Shown here: positions 1-7,123 of the stretch, piece after piece | How the letters are laid out: the number at the start of each line of letters is the position of its first letter | Numbering within the stretch: position 1 is the first letter of the stretch | Assembly (NCBI GenBank): GCA_014534095.1 | Contig: JACVSD010000052.1 | Coordinates: forward strand, 1 to 12,198 | From: Nitrospiraceae bacterium | Lineage (GTDB): Bacteria > Nitrospirota > Nitrospiria > Nitrospirales > Nitrospiraceae | Direction of reading: 5' to 3' | Length of the DNA: 12,198 bases | Program-made: the position numbers and the translations under genes | The notes under the pieces: model-generated | Seen by the model: the letters and a program-made list of their open reading frames with translations, nothing else | Database searches by the model: none | Told to the model about the DNA's origin: nothing

Positions 1-924
<924 letters not shown>

Positions 925-928
<4 letters not shown>

Positions 929-2208
929 AAATCGTTACGCAAGCGGACCGCGGGTTCCTCCCCAGTCTCAAGAAGGCGTCTTTGCGCGGTCAGACGGCTG
1001 GCGCAGCCGTCGAGAAAGTGGTGCGCACCATTCTTCAGGCCGTCCAGGGTGGCGGCGACAAAGCCGTCCTTCGGTATGCCAAGCAGTTCGACAAGGTCTC
1101 GTTGAAGGCGGACGAATTGCGGGTGACATCCGATGAAATCAAAAACGCCTATTTCCATATCCGCAAAGACGAGGGGGACGCGCTTCGTTTTGCGGCGCAG
1201 CGCATTACCGCCTTCCATGAACGGCAACGGACCAAGACTTGGATGTACCAGGACGATGATGCCACGCTCGGGCAGGTCGTCACTCCGATCGACGCCGTCG
1301 GCGTCTACGTCCCCGGCGGCAAGGCTGTTTATCCGTCCTCGGTCCTGATGTGTGCGATCCCGGCCAAAGTCGCGGGAGTGGAACGGATCGTGATGGTGAC
1401 ACCCCCGCAGAAGGGTCCGATCAATCCCTATCTATTGGTCGCCGCTGATATCGCCGGCGTCACGGAAATCTATCGGGTGGGCGGCGTGCAAGCGACGGCG
1501 GCCCTAGCCTATGGCACCAAAACCATCGCCAAAGTAGACAAGATCGTCGGCCCGGGCAACATCTACGTGGCCACTGCGAAGCGATTGCTTTACGGCACCG
1601 TCGGCATCGACATGGTTGCCGGTCCGAGCGAACTCCTGGTCGTCGCTGATGACGATGCCAAACCGGCGCATGTGGCGGCGGATCTCTTATGCGAGGCGGA
1701 GCATGATGAGGACGCCCAGGTTTTTCTTGTAACGACATCCGAAAGGCTGGCGAAAGACGTCTCCAAGCTGTTGGAGAGCCAGTTACTGGGACTCCAGCGT
1801 GAGAAAATTGCGTCCAAAGCCATTGCGCGCCATGCCGTGGCCTTTGTCGTCACCACCATGGAAGAAGCCATTGCCGTCGCCAATGAAATTGCCGCCGAAC
1901 ATCTCACACTCTCGGTCGATAACCCCTTCGACTACCTTGAGAAAATCAAACACGCCGGAGCGCTGTTCCTGGGCCGCTATACGCCACCTTCTGTCGCAGA
2001 TTACATTGCCGGGCCCAATCATGTCCTACCCACCGGAGGAACGGCTCGTTTCTTCTCCCCACTTTCGGTCAATGACTACGTCAAGGTGAGCAACATAGTG
2101 CATTATACGAAACAGGAACTGGCTAAAGTGAAAGATCCATTGATCCGATTGGCGACTATGGAAGGCTTCGATGCGCATGCCAAGTCGGCTCAGAGCAGGT
2201 TTTCATGA
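925..2208 (+). CDS. hisD: Histidinol dehydrogenase (HisD)
   Basis: HisD carries out the last two steps of histidine synthesis, oxidising L-histidinol via histidinal to L-histidine with two NAD+ and one Zn2+. The 427-residue product has the normal family length. Visible motifs are VGPGNIYVATAKR (208-220), AGPSELLVVAD (232-242), AEHDEDAQ (258-265), AAEHLTL (323-329) and AGPNHVLPTGGTARF (362-376). Lining up with the E. coli enzyme, the catalytic pair is Glu325/His326, another active-site histidine is His366, and zinc ligands are His260, Asp359 and His418. The fourth zinc ligand, Gln259 in E. coli, is Glu257 here (CEAEH instead of xQAEH). The start overlaps hisG by 4 nt and the TGA overlaps the hisB ATG by 4 nt, which fits one coupled transcript. 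Confidence 0.5.
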
Positions 2209-2810
2209 GAAAGGATGGCGCCCCCCGCTACGCATCCCTCCATCGTGCCACAAAAGAAACGGACATTACTGTCGAATGGACCCTCGACGGGAGCGGGCAG
2301 GGCAAGATCGAAACGTCTATCCGCTTTTTCGACCACATGCTGGAGTTGTTGGCCAAGCATGGGTTCTTCGATTTGACAGTGCTCGCGAAAGGGGATATCG
2401 ACATTGACGAGCACCACACCATCGAGGATGTCGGCATTGTCATGGGTAAGGCATTCCATCAGGCACTAGGAGAAAAGGCCGGCATCAAACGCTTCGGGTT
2501 TGCATCCGCCCCACTCGATGAAACGCTGGCCCAAGTGACCGTCGATCTCAGCGGCCGACCGTTTCTGGTGTACAACGTGAATTTGCCAGACCGCAAGATC
2601 AAAGCGTTCGACCTGGGGCTCTTCGAGGACTTTTTTCAGGCGTTCGTGATTCATGGCGGACTGAATCTGCACGTGAACCTCCTCTACGGCCGTAATCCGC
2701 ACCATATTATGGAAGCGATATTCAAAGGACTCGCCAAAGCGCTTGACCAAGCCACCATGCCGGAGGAGCGCTTGGGTGGAAAAGTCTTGTCGACGAAAGG
2801 AATGCTCTAG
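2205..2810 (+). CDS. hisB: Imidazoleglycerol-phosphate dehydratase, monofunctional (HisB)
   Basis: This enzyme dehydrates imidazole-glycerol phosphate to imidazole-acetol phosphate, the sixth step of the pathway, using a di-Mn2+ site in a 24-subunit shell. The 201-residue product is the dehydratase alone; the histidinol-phosphatase domain fused to it in enterobacteria is missing. Metal-binding motifs are FFDHMLELLAKHG (41-53), DEHHTIEDVG (68-77) and GRNPHHIMEAIFKGLAKAL (162-180), with the usual C-terminal STKG (196-199). The ATG overlaps the hisD stop by 4 nt. The gene is followed 32 bases later by a strong intrinsic terminator, so it probably ends the first his transcription unit. Assignment is very secure. 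Confidence 0.5.
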   Translation: MRKDGAPRYASLHRATKETDITVEWTLDGSGQGKIETSIRFFDHMLELLAKHGFFDLTVLAKGDIDIDEHHTIEDVGIVMGKAFHQALGEKAGIKRFGFASAPLDETLAQVTVDLSGRPFLVYNVNLPDRKIKAFDLGLFEDFFQAFVIHGGLNLHVNLLYGRNPHHIMEAIFKGLAKALDQATMPEERLGGKVLSTKGML

Positions 2811-2842
2811 CCGACATTAGAGGTGGAGAGCGGTATATCCGG

Positions 2843-2879
2843 GGCCGGTTTCTGAATAGGGAACCGGCCATTTTTGTTT
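2843..2879 (+). terminator. Intrinsic terminator after hisB
   Basis: The arms GGCCGGTTTC (2843-2852) and GGAACCGGCC (2860-2869) form a 10-bp GC-rich stem with one T-G wobble and a 7-nt loop (TGAATAG). The stem is followed directly by ATTTTTGTTT, a U-rich tail. This is a textbook factor-independent terminator. It separates hisGDB from hisH and the later his genes. Confidence 0.5.
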
Positions 2880-3017
2880 CGCTCGACTTCGGCTGGAAAG
2901 ATCGGTTCATCGCGTGATGGTGGCTGCGCGGCCTACGCTGTGGCGGTGTGTGGCTGTGGCAGGATCACTCAGGTTGCGGTATGGTTAAGGCCTTTCGGTG
3001 AAACGGGGTGCACCCGC

Positions 3018-3626
3018 ATGATTGCGATCATCGATTATGGCATGGGGAATCTGCGTAGCGTGGCCAAAGCCTTTGAGGCTGTGGGGCACTCATCGGCTGT
3101 GACCCGTGATGGCCGGATGATTGGCAATGCGAGCCACGTTGTGTTGCCTGGAGTCGGTGCATTTGGGGACTGCATGGCAAACATTGAACGCTACGGGCTC
3201 GTCGAACCGATCCGTCGCGCGGTTCAATCCGGCAAGCCCTTTCTTGGGATATGTTTGGGTCTTCAAGTGTTGTTCTCAGAAAGCGAAGAATTTGGCTTCC
3301 ATGCAGGGCTCGGCATTATTCCGGGTAAGGTGAAGCGGTTCCCTCCTGATCCGGCGCTGAAGGTGCCTCATATGGGATGGAACGAAGTCCACTATCGCCC
3401 AGGCTGTCCAGCCTTTGAGGGCATCGCGGATGGCGCACATTGGTATTTTCTTCATTCGTACTATGTTGCGCCTGATGAACCGGAGGTAGCCGCCGCAATG
3501 ACGACGTATGGGACTGACTTTGTGTCGGTCGTCTGGCGTGACAATATCGTGGCATGCCAGTTTCATCCCGAAAAGAGTCAAGCGGTGGGACTACGATTGA
3601 TCAAGAATTTCGGGACCTGGAAGTGA
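3018..3626 (+). CDS. hisH: Imidazole glycerol phosphate synthase, glutamine amidotransferase subunit (HisH)
   Basis: HisH hydrolyses glutamine and channels ammonia to HisF for imidazole-ring closure. Starting at the ATG at 3018 the product is 202 residues, the usual family length, and begins with the typical MIAIIDYGMGNL. It has the class I amidotransferase signature: the oxyanion region PGVGAFGD (44-51), the nucleophile elbow GICLGLQVLF (77-86, Cys79), and the catalytic pair His183 and Glu185 in CQFHPEKSQ. The same frame stays open 48 codons upstream to 2874, but that stretch starts in the U-tract of the hisB terminator, has no homology-like features, and is rejected. GGGGTG at 3005-3010 can serve as a ribosome binding site. 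The gene has its own 5' region of about 140 bases after the terminator, although I see no clear promoter there. The TGA overlaps the GTG of the next gene. Confidence 0.5.
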   Translation: MIAIIDYGMGNLRSVAKAFEAVGHSSAVTRDGRMIGNASHVVLPGVGAFGDCMANIERYGLVEPIRRAVQSGKPFLGICLGLQVLFSESEEFGFHAGLGIIPGKVKRFPPDPALKVPHMGWNEVHYRPGCPAFEGIADGAHWYFLHSYYVAPDEPEVAAAMTTYGTDFVSVVWRDNIVACQFHPEKSQAVGLRLIKNFGTWK

Positions 3627-4369
3627 GGGCCGGTTCCGGTCGTTCCCAAAGCGCTGCTCTTGCGGCCTGTTTCATTGTGTTAACGATGATTGGGCCTGGA
3701 TGCAGCGGATCGAAGGTGACGATCAAGTCCTCGGCCCAACTGCCTCGCTATCCTGTCCGCTCCCTTGTGCTCGTACCGTTTGCGTCAATCGCTACGCCGC
3801 AACTGCGCGACCAAGGTGATCTTGCGCTGTCGACGCCACAAGGAATTCGTCGCTCCGATATGTCGGTGTCCGAACCGCGAAGTGCCGACTTGGTGCTCCG
3901 CCAAACCACTACGGTGCCGCCTTATGCGTCGGAGAAAATTACAGAGCTTTTTTGGAGCCGGCTCCAAAAACGGGCTGGCTTGCGCGTGGTTCGCGCCAGT
4001 GCCGACGCGGCGAAGCGATCGAACGCGGATCCGCCGCCAGCCACGCTCGCAGCGATGGCGGTGAACGAGGCGAAGCGGTTGAAGGCGGATGCGGCAATGC
4101 TGGGCGAGGTGTTCGTCTATCAGGAACGCGTCGGAAGCCGGCTTGGCGCCAACCCACCGGCCGCGGTCGGTTATGAGGCGAAGGTTGTGGCGGCCGACGG
4201 TCAAGTGCTGTGGGTGGGCAATTACTATGAACGCCAGCGACCGATGATCGAGGACATGTTGGGATTCGTTCAACGCTGGGGGGCCTTCGTCACGGCTGAA
4301 GAGCTGGCTCGCTACGGGGTCGAGCAAGTGCTGGAACAATTTCCGTTCGGAGAGGAAGGAACGCAATAA
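3623..4369 (+). CDS. Unrecognised lipoprotein-like protein embedded in the his cluster
   Basis: I do not recognise a named family. The GTG at 3623 overlaps the hisH TGA (GTGA) and gives 248 residues. This is preferred over the ATG at 3554, which lies 73 bases inside hisH and would bury the signal sequence. The N terminus has Arg2 and Arg7, a hydrophobic stretch AALAACFIVLTMI (11-23), then GPGC with Cys27 as a possible lipidation site. The lipobox is weak because position -3 is Gly instead of Leu. The mature part has a predicted beta strand RSLVLVPFAS (46-55), a Pro/Ser-rich linker, a helix around YASEKITELFWSRL (101-114), DAAMLGEVFVYQERVGSRLG (156-175), GYEAKVVAADGQVLWVGNYYE (starting at 183), and a C-terminal helix ending EQFPFGEEGTQ. 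The layout resembles periplasmic CsgG/TolB-N-like lipoproteins, a weak structural guess. It ends one base before hisA, whose ribosome binding site lies inside it, so it is very probably co-expressed. No enzymatic histidine role is apparent. Confidence 0.5.
   Translation: MRAGSGRSQSAALAACFIVLTMIGPGCSGSKVTIKSSAQLPRYPVRSLVLVPFASIATPQLRDQGDLALSTPQGIRRSDMSVSEPRSADLVLRQTTTVPPYASEKITELFWSRLQKRAGLRVVRASADAAKRSNADPPPATLAAMAVNEAKRLKADAAMLGEVFVYQERVGSRLGANPPAAVGYEAKVVAADGQVLWVGNYYERQRPMIEDMLGFVQRWGAFVTAEELARYGVEQVLEQFPFGEEGTQ
3949..3970. repeat. Perfect 22-nt palindrome inside the lipoprotein-like gene
   Basis: The half-site TTTTTGGAGCC (3949-3959) is followed without a gap by its exact reverse complement (3960-3970). 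The centre is CC|GG. The codons read L-F-W-S-R-L-Q-K. In RNA it could fold as a GGAG-CCGG-CUCC hairpin extended by five U-A pairs. No U-tract follows the stem on either strand, so it is not a normal terminator. It could be a protein-binding dyad, an RNA hairpin or a coincidence; function unknown. Confidence 0.5.
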
Positions 4370-4370
4370 C

Positions 4371-5102
4371 GTGTTGGTCATCCCTGCGATTGATGTCAAA
4401 GACGGGCGTTGCGTCCGGCTGCGACAGGGCGATATGGCGGCCGAGACCGTGTATTCCGATGATGTGCCGGCGATGGCCAGCCTCTGGCAGGACAGCGGCG
4501 CGACGCTCATTCATGTCGTCGATTTGAACGGAGCTGTCGACGGGGTACCACGGAATTTGCCGCAGATCGAAGCGGTGCTCGAGACGGTCAGCGTGGCGGT
4601 ACAAGTGGGCGGCGGCATTCGGCACATGGAGACCGTTCGGCGTTATCTCAACGCCGGCGTGTCTCGAATTGTCCTGGGCACGGCGGCACTGACGGACCGA
4701 GCTTTCCTTGAAGCGGCCTGTCAGGAATTCCCTCGGCGTATTGTCTTGGGCCTCGATGCGCGAGACGGAAAGGTTGCGGTGAAGGGTTGGACGGCCTTGT
4801 CGGAGACGAAGGCCATTGATCTCCTGAGCGCCCTTTCCAGTATCGCGCTCAGCGCTGTGATCTACACCGATATCTCCCGCGACGGCATGCTGAGCGGACC
4901 GAATCTGCAGGCTCTGGAAGAAGTGGTTGCATCTTCATTGTTCCCGGTGATCGCGTCGGGTGGAATCTCGCGCCTGGAGGATCTCCTGGCTGTGCAGGGG
5001 CTCGGACCGCGCGTCGAAGGGGCTATCGTCGGCAAGGCGCTGTACGACGGCAAATTGGATTATCGTGCGGCGCTTGCAGTGGTGTCCGGGAGCAGGGTGT
5101 GA
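4371..5102 (+). CDS. hisA: ProFAR isomerase (HisA)
   Basis: HisA performs the Amadori rearrangement of ProFAR to PRFAR, the fourth step of the histidine pathway, on a (beta/alpha)8 barrel. The product is 243 residues from a GTG at 4371. AGGAAGGA at 4353-4360 is a strong ribosome binding site inside the previous gene. Catalytic Asp8 lies in IPAIDVKDGRCVRLRQGD (4-21) and the second Asp is Asp129 in LGLDARDG. Phosphate-binding loops are VGGGIR (79-84) and ASGGIS (195-200), and Thr166 sits in YTDISRDGMLSGPN. These match T. maritima Asp8, Asp127 and Thr164. It is the internal-duplication relative of HisF downstream. The stop is 12 bases before the hisF start. Confidence 0.5.
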   Translation: MLVIPAIDVKDGRCVRLRQGDMAAETVYSDDVPAMASLWQDSGATLIHVVDLNGAVDGVPRNLPQIEAVLETVSVAVQVGGGIRHMETVRRYLNAGVSRIVLGTAALTDRAFLEAACQEFPRRIVLGLDARDGKVAVKGWTALSETKAIDLLSALSSIALSAVIYTDISRDGMLSGPNLQALEEVVASSLFPVIASGGISRLEDLLAVQGLGPRVEGAIVGKALYDGKLDYRAALAVVSGSRV

Positions 5103-5114
5103 CATGGTCCCCGT

Positions 5115-5897
5115 ATGCTGAAAAAGCGCATCATACCCTGTCTGGATGTGAAAGACGGTCGCGTGGTTAAGGGGGTGAGCTTCGCCGATTTGCGGGACGC
5201 AGGGGATCCTGTTGAGGTCGCGGCGGCCTATGACCGTGAAGGGGCCGACGAACTCTGCTTTCTCGATATTACGGCGTCGTACGAAAATAGGAAGACGATC
5301 CTCGATGTGGTCGAGCAGACAGCCGCGCGGGTCTTCATGCCGGTCACCGTGGGCGGTGGCGTGCGGACGCTTGACGATATCCGCGGCTTGTTAAATGCCG
5401 GGGCTGACAAGGTCAGTATCAATACGGCGGCCGTCCAGCGGCCTGAATTCGTCGAGGAAGCGGCTCAGCGTTTTGGCACGCAGTGCATCGTCGTGGCCAT
5501 CGACGCTAAACGAACTGCCCCCGCCCTGTGGGAAGTGTTCACGCATGGTGGCCGGAACGGCACCGGCATAAATGCGGTTCACTGGGCGAGGAAGATGGAG
5601 ACGTACGGGGCCGGCGAGATCTTGCTGACCAGCATGGATCAAGACGGCCAGCAAAGCGGGTACGATCTCGGTTTGACAGCGGCGGTCTCGAGCCAGGTCT
5701 CTATTCCGGTGATCGCATCTGGCGGCGTTGGCTCCCTGCTCCATCTCTATGAAGGATTTGCCGCGGGCCAGGCGGATGCCGTTCTCGCGGCCTCCATCTT
5801 CCACTTTCGACGTTTTACCATACTCGAGGCGAAGGCCTATTTGGCAGAGCGTGGCGTTCCTGTTCGCCTCGAAAATGCGATGGTGACGGGATCATGA
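5115..5897 (+). CDS. hisF: Imidazole glycerol phosphate synthase, cyclase subunit (HisF)
   Basis: HisF uses ammonia from HisH to turn PRFAR into imidazole-glycerol phosphate and AICAR, the branch point to purine synthesis. The 260-residue barrel starts [20 protein letters not shown]. Its catalytic aspartates are Asp11 and Asp130 (VVAIDAKR), the same numbers as in T. maritima HisF. Other motifs are [14 protein letters not shown] (77-90), [16 protein letters not shown] (170-185) and [10 protein letters not shown] (199-208). The length is normal. Its partner hisH lies two genes upstream. No strong ribosome binding site is visible before the ATG. The TGA overlaps the hisIE ATG by 4 nt. Confidence 0.5.
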   Translation: MLKKRIIPCLDVKDGRVVKGVSFADLRDAGDPVEVAAAYDREGADELCFLDITASYENRKTILDVVEQTAARVFMPVTVGGGVRTLDDIRGLLNAGADKVSINTAAVQRPEFVEEAAQRFGTQCIVVAIDAKRTAPALWEVFTHGGRNGTGINAVHWARKMETYGAGEILLTSMDQDGQQSGYDLGLTAAVSSQVSIPVIASGGVGSLLHLYEGFAAGQADAVLAASIFHFRRFTILEAKAYLAERGVPVRLENAMVTGS

Positions 5898-6562
5898 GCC
5901 AACTCAAAAACAAGGGTTTCAAATTCGACGAGCAGGGGCTGCTGCCGGCGGTCATTCAGGACTGGGTGGACGGCACCGTGTTGATGCTGGGGTATATGAA
6001 CCAGCAGGCGATAGCCAAGACATTGGACACGAAGTCAGTGCACTTTTGGAGTCGGTCGCGGCAGACGTTATGGGAAAAGGGCGAAACGTCGGGCCACCGG
6101 CTCGCGGTGAAAGAGGTGTTTATTGACTGCGACCACGACACCATTCTCGTGAAGGCGCAGGCGGCCGGCCCCACGTGCCATACTGGAACACGAGCCTGTT
6201 TTTTTTCTCGGCTGACCGCCGGCGGCGCGGCTGGCACCGAGACGAGCGAGGAGTCTGGCGGAGGAATTCTAGAAGCCGTCTTACGGACGATTCAGGATCG
6301 CCGTTCCAATCCTCAGCCTGGGTCTTATACCACCCGTCTTTTCGAAGGCGGCCACGACAAAATCTTGAAAAAGGTCGCCGAAGAGGCCGGCGAGGTCTTG
6401 CTGGCCTCAAAAGGGGGGAAGAGAGAGGAGATCATCTACGAAGTTGCTGATCTTTGGTTCCATACGCTCATGGTGCTGGGTTACCACGATGTGCAGGTCA
6501 GAGAAATCTATGACGAGCTGGGCAAACGGTTCGGTACATCAGGGTTGAGACCGGGCCGGTAG
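5894..6562 (+). CDS. hisIE: Bifunctional phosphoribosyl-AMP cyclohydrolase / phosphoribosyl-ATP pyrophosphatase (HisIE)
   Basis: This fusion catalyses the second and third steps of histidine synthesis: HisE removes pyrophosphate from PR-ATP, and HisI opens the adenine ring of PR-AMP. Residues 1-107 are HisI, with [17 protein letters not shown] (20-36), [10 protein letters not shown] (66-75) and the metal-binding DCDHDTILV (78-86). The zinc cysteines are Cys79, Cys95 and Cys102. A Gly/Ser/Glu-rich linker follows (108-125). Residues 126-217 are HisE, with [10 protein letters not shown] (144-153), [15 protein letters not shown] (159-173) and [13 protein letters not shown] (183-195). The length of 222 residues is usual for the bifunctional form. 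A run of eight T (6199-6206) follows the last zinc cysteine codon exactly where the HisI domain ends; loss of one T there would give a stop at 6213-6215. Confidence 0.5.
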   Translation: MSQLKNKGFKFDEQGLLPAVIQDWVDGTVLMLGYMNQQAIAKTLDTKSVHFWSRSRQTLWEKGETSGHRLAVKEVFIDCDHDTILVKAQAAGPTCHTGTRACFFSRLTAGGAAGTETSEESGGGILEAVLRTIQDRRSNPQPGSYTTRLFEGGHDKILKKVAEEAGEVLLASKGGKREEIIYEVADLWFHTLMVLGYHDVQVREIYDELGKRFGTSGLRPGR

Positions 6563-6572
6563 GTACAGCAGC

Positions 6573-6578
6573 AGGAGG
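6573..6578 (+). promoter_or_regulatory. Ribosome binding site AGGAGG deciding the HIT gene start
   Basis: The consensus AGGAGG lies 5 nt upstream of the GTG at 6584 but only 2 nt from the GTG at 6581. The spacing favours 6584, so the protein begins MSDCLFCRI instead of MVSDCLFCRI. Confidence 0.5.
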
Positions 6579-6583
6579 ATGTG

Positions 6584-6928
6584 GTGAGCGATTGTCTCTT
6601 TTGTCGCATTATCGAAGGAAGTCTTCCTGCCAAGGTGGTGTACCAAGACGAGTACACACTGGCCTTTGATGACATCAAGCCGCAGGCCCCGGTGCACACG
6701 CTCGTGATTCCGAAACGCCATGTGCCCTCGGTGCATGACTTGGGAGAGCCGGATCAGGACTTGCTGGGACGACTTCTGGTGATCTGCAACCGAGTGGCGA
6801 ACATGAAAGGGTTGTCGGAGCCGGGCTTTCGCCTCGTGATCAATACGGGTCGGGACGGAGGGCAGACCGTGTCGCACGTACATTGTCATGTGCTTGGCGG
6901 ACGGCATCTGGGGTGGCCGCCGGGCTAG
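6584..6928 (+). CDS. HIT-family nucleotide hydrolase (HinT/Hint-like)
   Basis: This 114-residue cytosolic HIT-superfamily protein is expected to hydrolyse purine nucleoside phosphoramidates or adenylylated adducts. The histidine triad is His98-Val-His100-Cys-His102-Val, where the middle histidine (His100) is the family's nucleophile. The N-terminal CLFCRIIEG (4-12) provides Cys4 and Cys7, a pair that binds zinc in some HIT proteins, possibly with His51 and His98. HTLVIPKRH (38-46) and RLVINTGRDGGQTVSHVH (83-100) are typical of the family, and GGRHLGWPPG is a typical C terminus for HinT. Two in-frame GTGs lie at 6581 and 6584; the second is chosen from AGGAGG spacing. It follows hisIE by 21 bases with no terminator between, so it is probably the last gene of the second his unit. 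Its contribution there is unknown; it may simply be hitchhiking. Confidence 0.5.
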   Translation: MSDCLFCRIIEGSLPAKVVYQDEYTLAFDDIKPQAPVHTLVIPKRHVPSVHDLGEPDQDLLGRLLVICNRVANMKGLSEPGFRLVINTGRDGGQTVSHVHCHVLGGRHLGWPPG

Positions 6929-7003
6929 TTCCTGAACCCATCCGCGACTAGGGCATGACAGAGGGGGCCAAGTTCAATGGCTCGTTAAGGGATTTCCTCG
7001 TGT

Positions 7004-7033
7004 TTGACAGAGTTTCGAAGTGTCTGTTACTTT
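7004..7033 (+). promoter_or_regulatory. Sigma-70 promoter of dnaG-rpoD
   Basis: A perfect -35 TTGACA (7004-7009) is followed after 18 bases by TACTTT (7028-7033), a moderate -10. The predicted start near 7040 would leave an mRNA leader of about 80 bases before the chosen dnaG start. The inverted arms ACAGA (7007-7011) and TCTGT (7023-7027) flank the spacer and could be an operator half-site pair, but they are short. Confidence 0.5.
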
Positions 7034-7123
7034 GAATGGTCTATTTTCCCGATACTTAGCAACCGGTCCGCCCGGTCCCCTCAGGCGGGTATACAGGAGC
7101 TACGAACTCTCGTGGGCCGAGGC

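Noticed and set aside
2874..3017. 48-codon N-terminal extension of HisH
   Set aside because: It begins in the U-tract of the hisB terminator and encodes no conserved sequence; MIAIIDYGMGNL at 3018 is the standard HisH start.
2880..3017. TATGGT near 2983 as a hisH -10 box
   Set aside because: No acceptable -35 hexamer lies 16-18 bases upstream, so I did not list a promoter.
3554..3622. Upstream ATG start for the lipoprotein-like gene
   Set aside because: It would lie deep inside hisH and place 23 extra polar residues before the signal sequence. The GTG at 3623 gives a normal overlap and signal peptide.
4371..5897. hisA and hisF as a recent tandem duplication
   Set aside because: Their similarity (both begin with IP-x-x-DVKDGR) is the ancient paralogy known for this barrel family. 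The DNA sequences have diverged.
6211..6226. GC-rich inverted repeat (CCGCCGGCGG) in the HisI-HisE linker
   Set aside because: It is short and explained by Gly/Ala-rich codons. No U-tract follows, so it is not a terminator.
6175..6450. Overlapping plus-strand frame inside hisIE
   Set aside because: It is a +1-frame shadow across the HisI/HisE linker, rich in Arg, and has no independent support.
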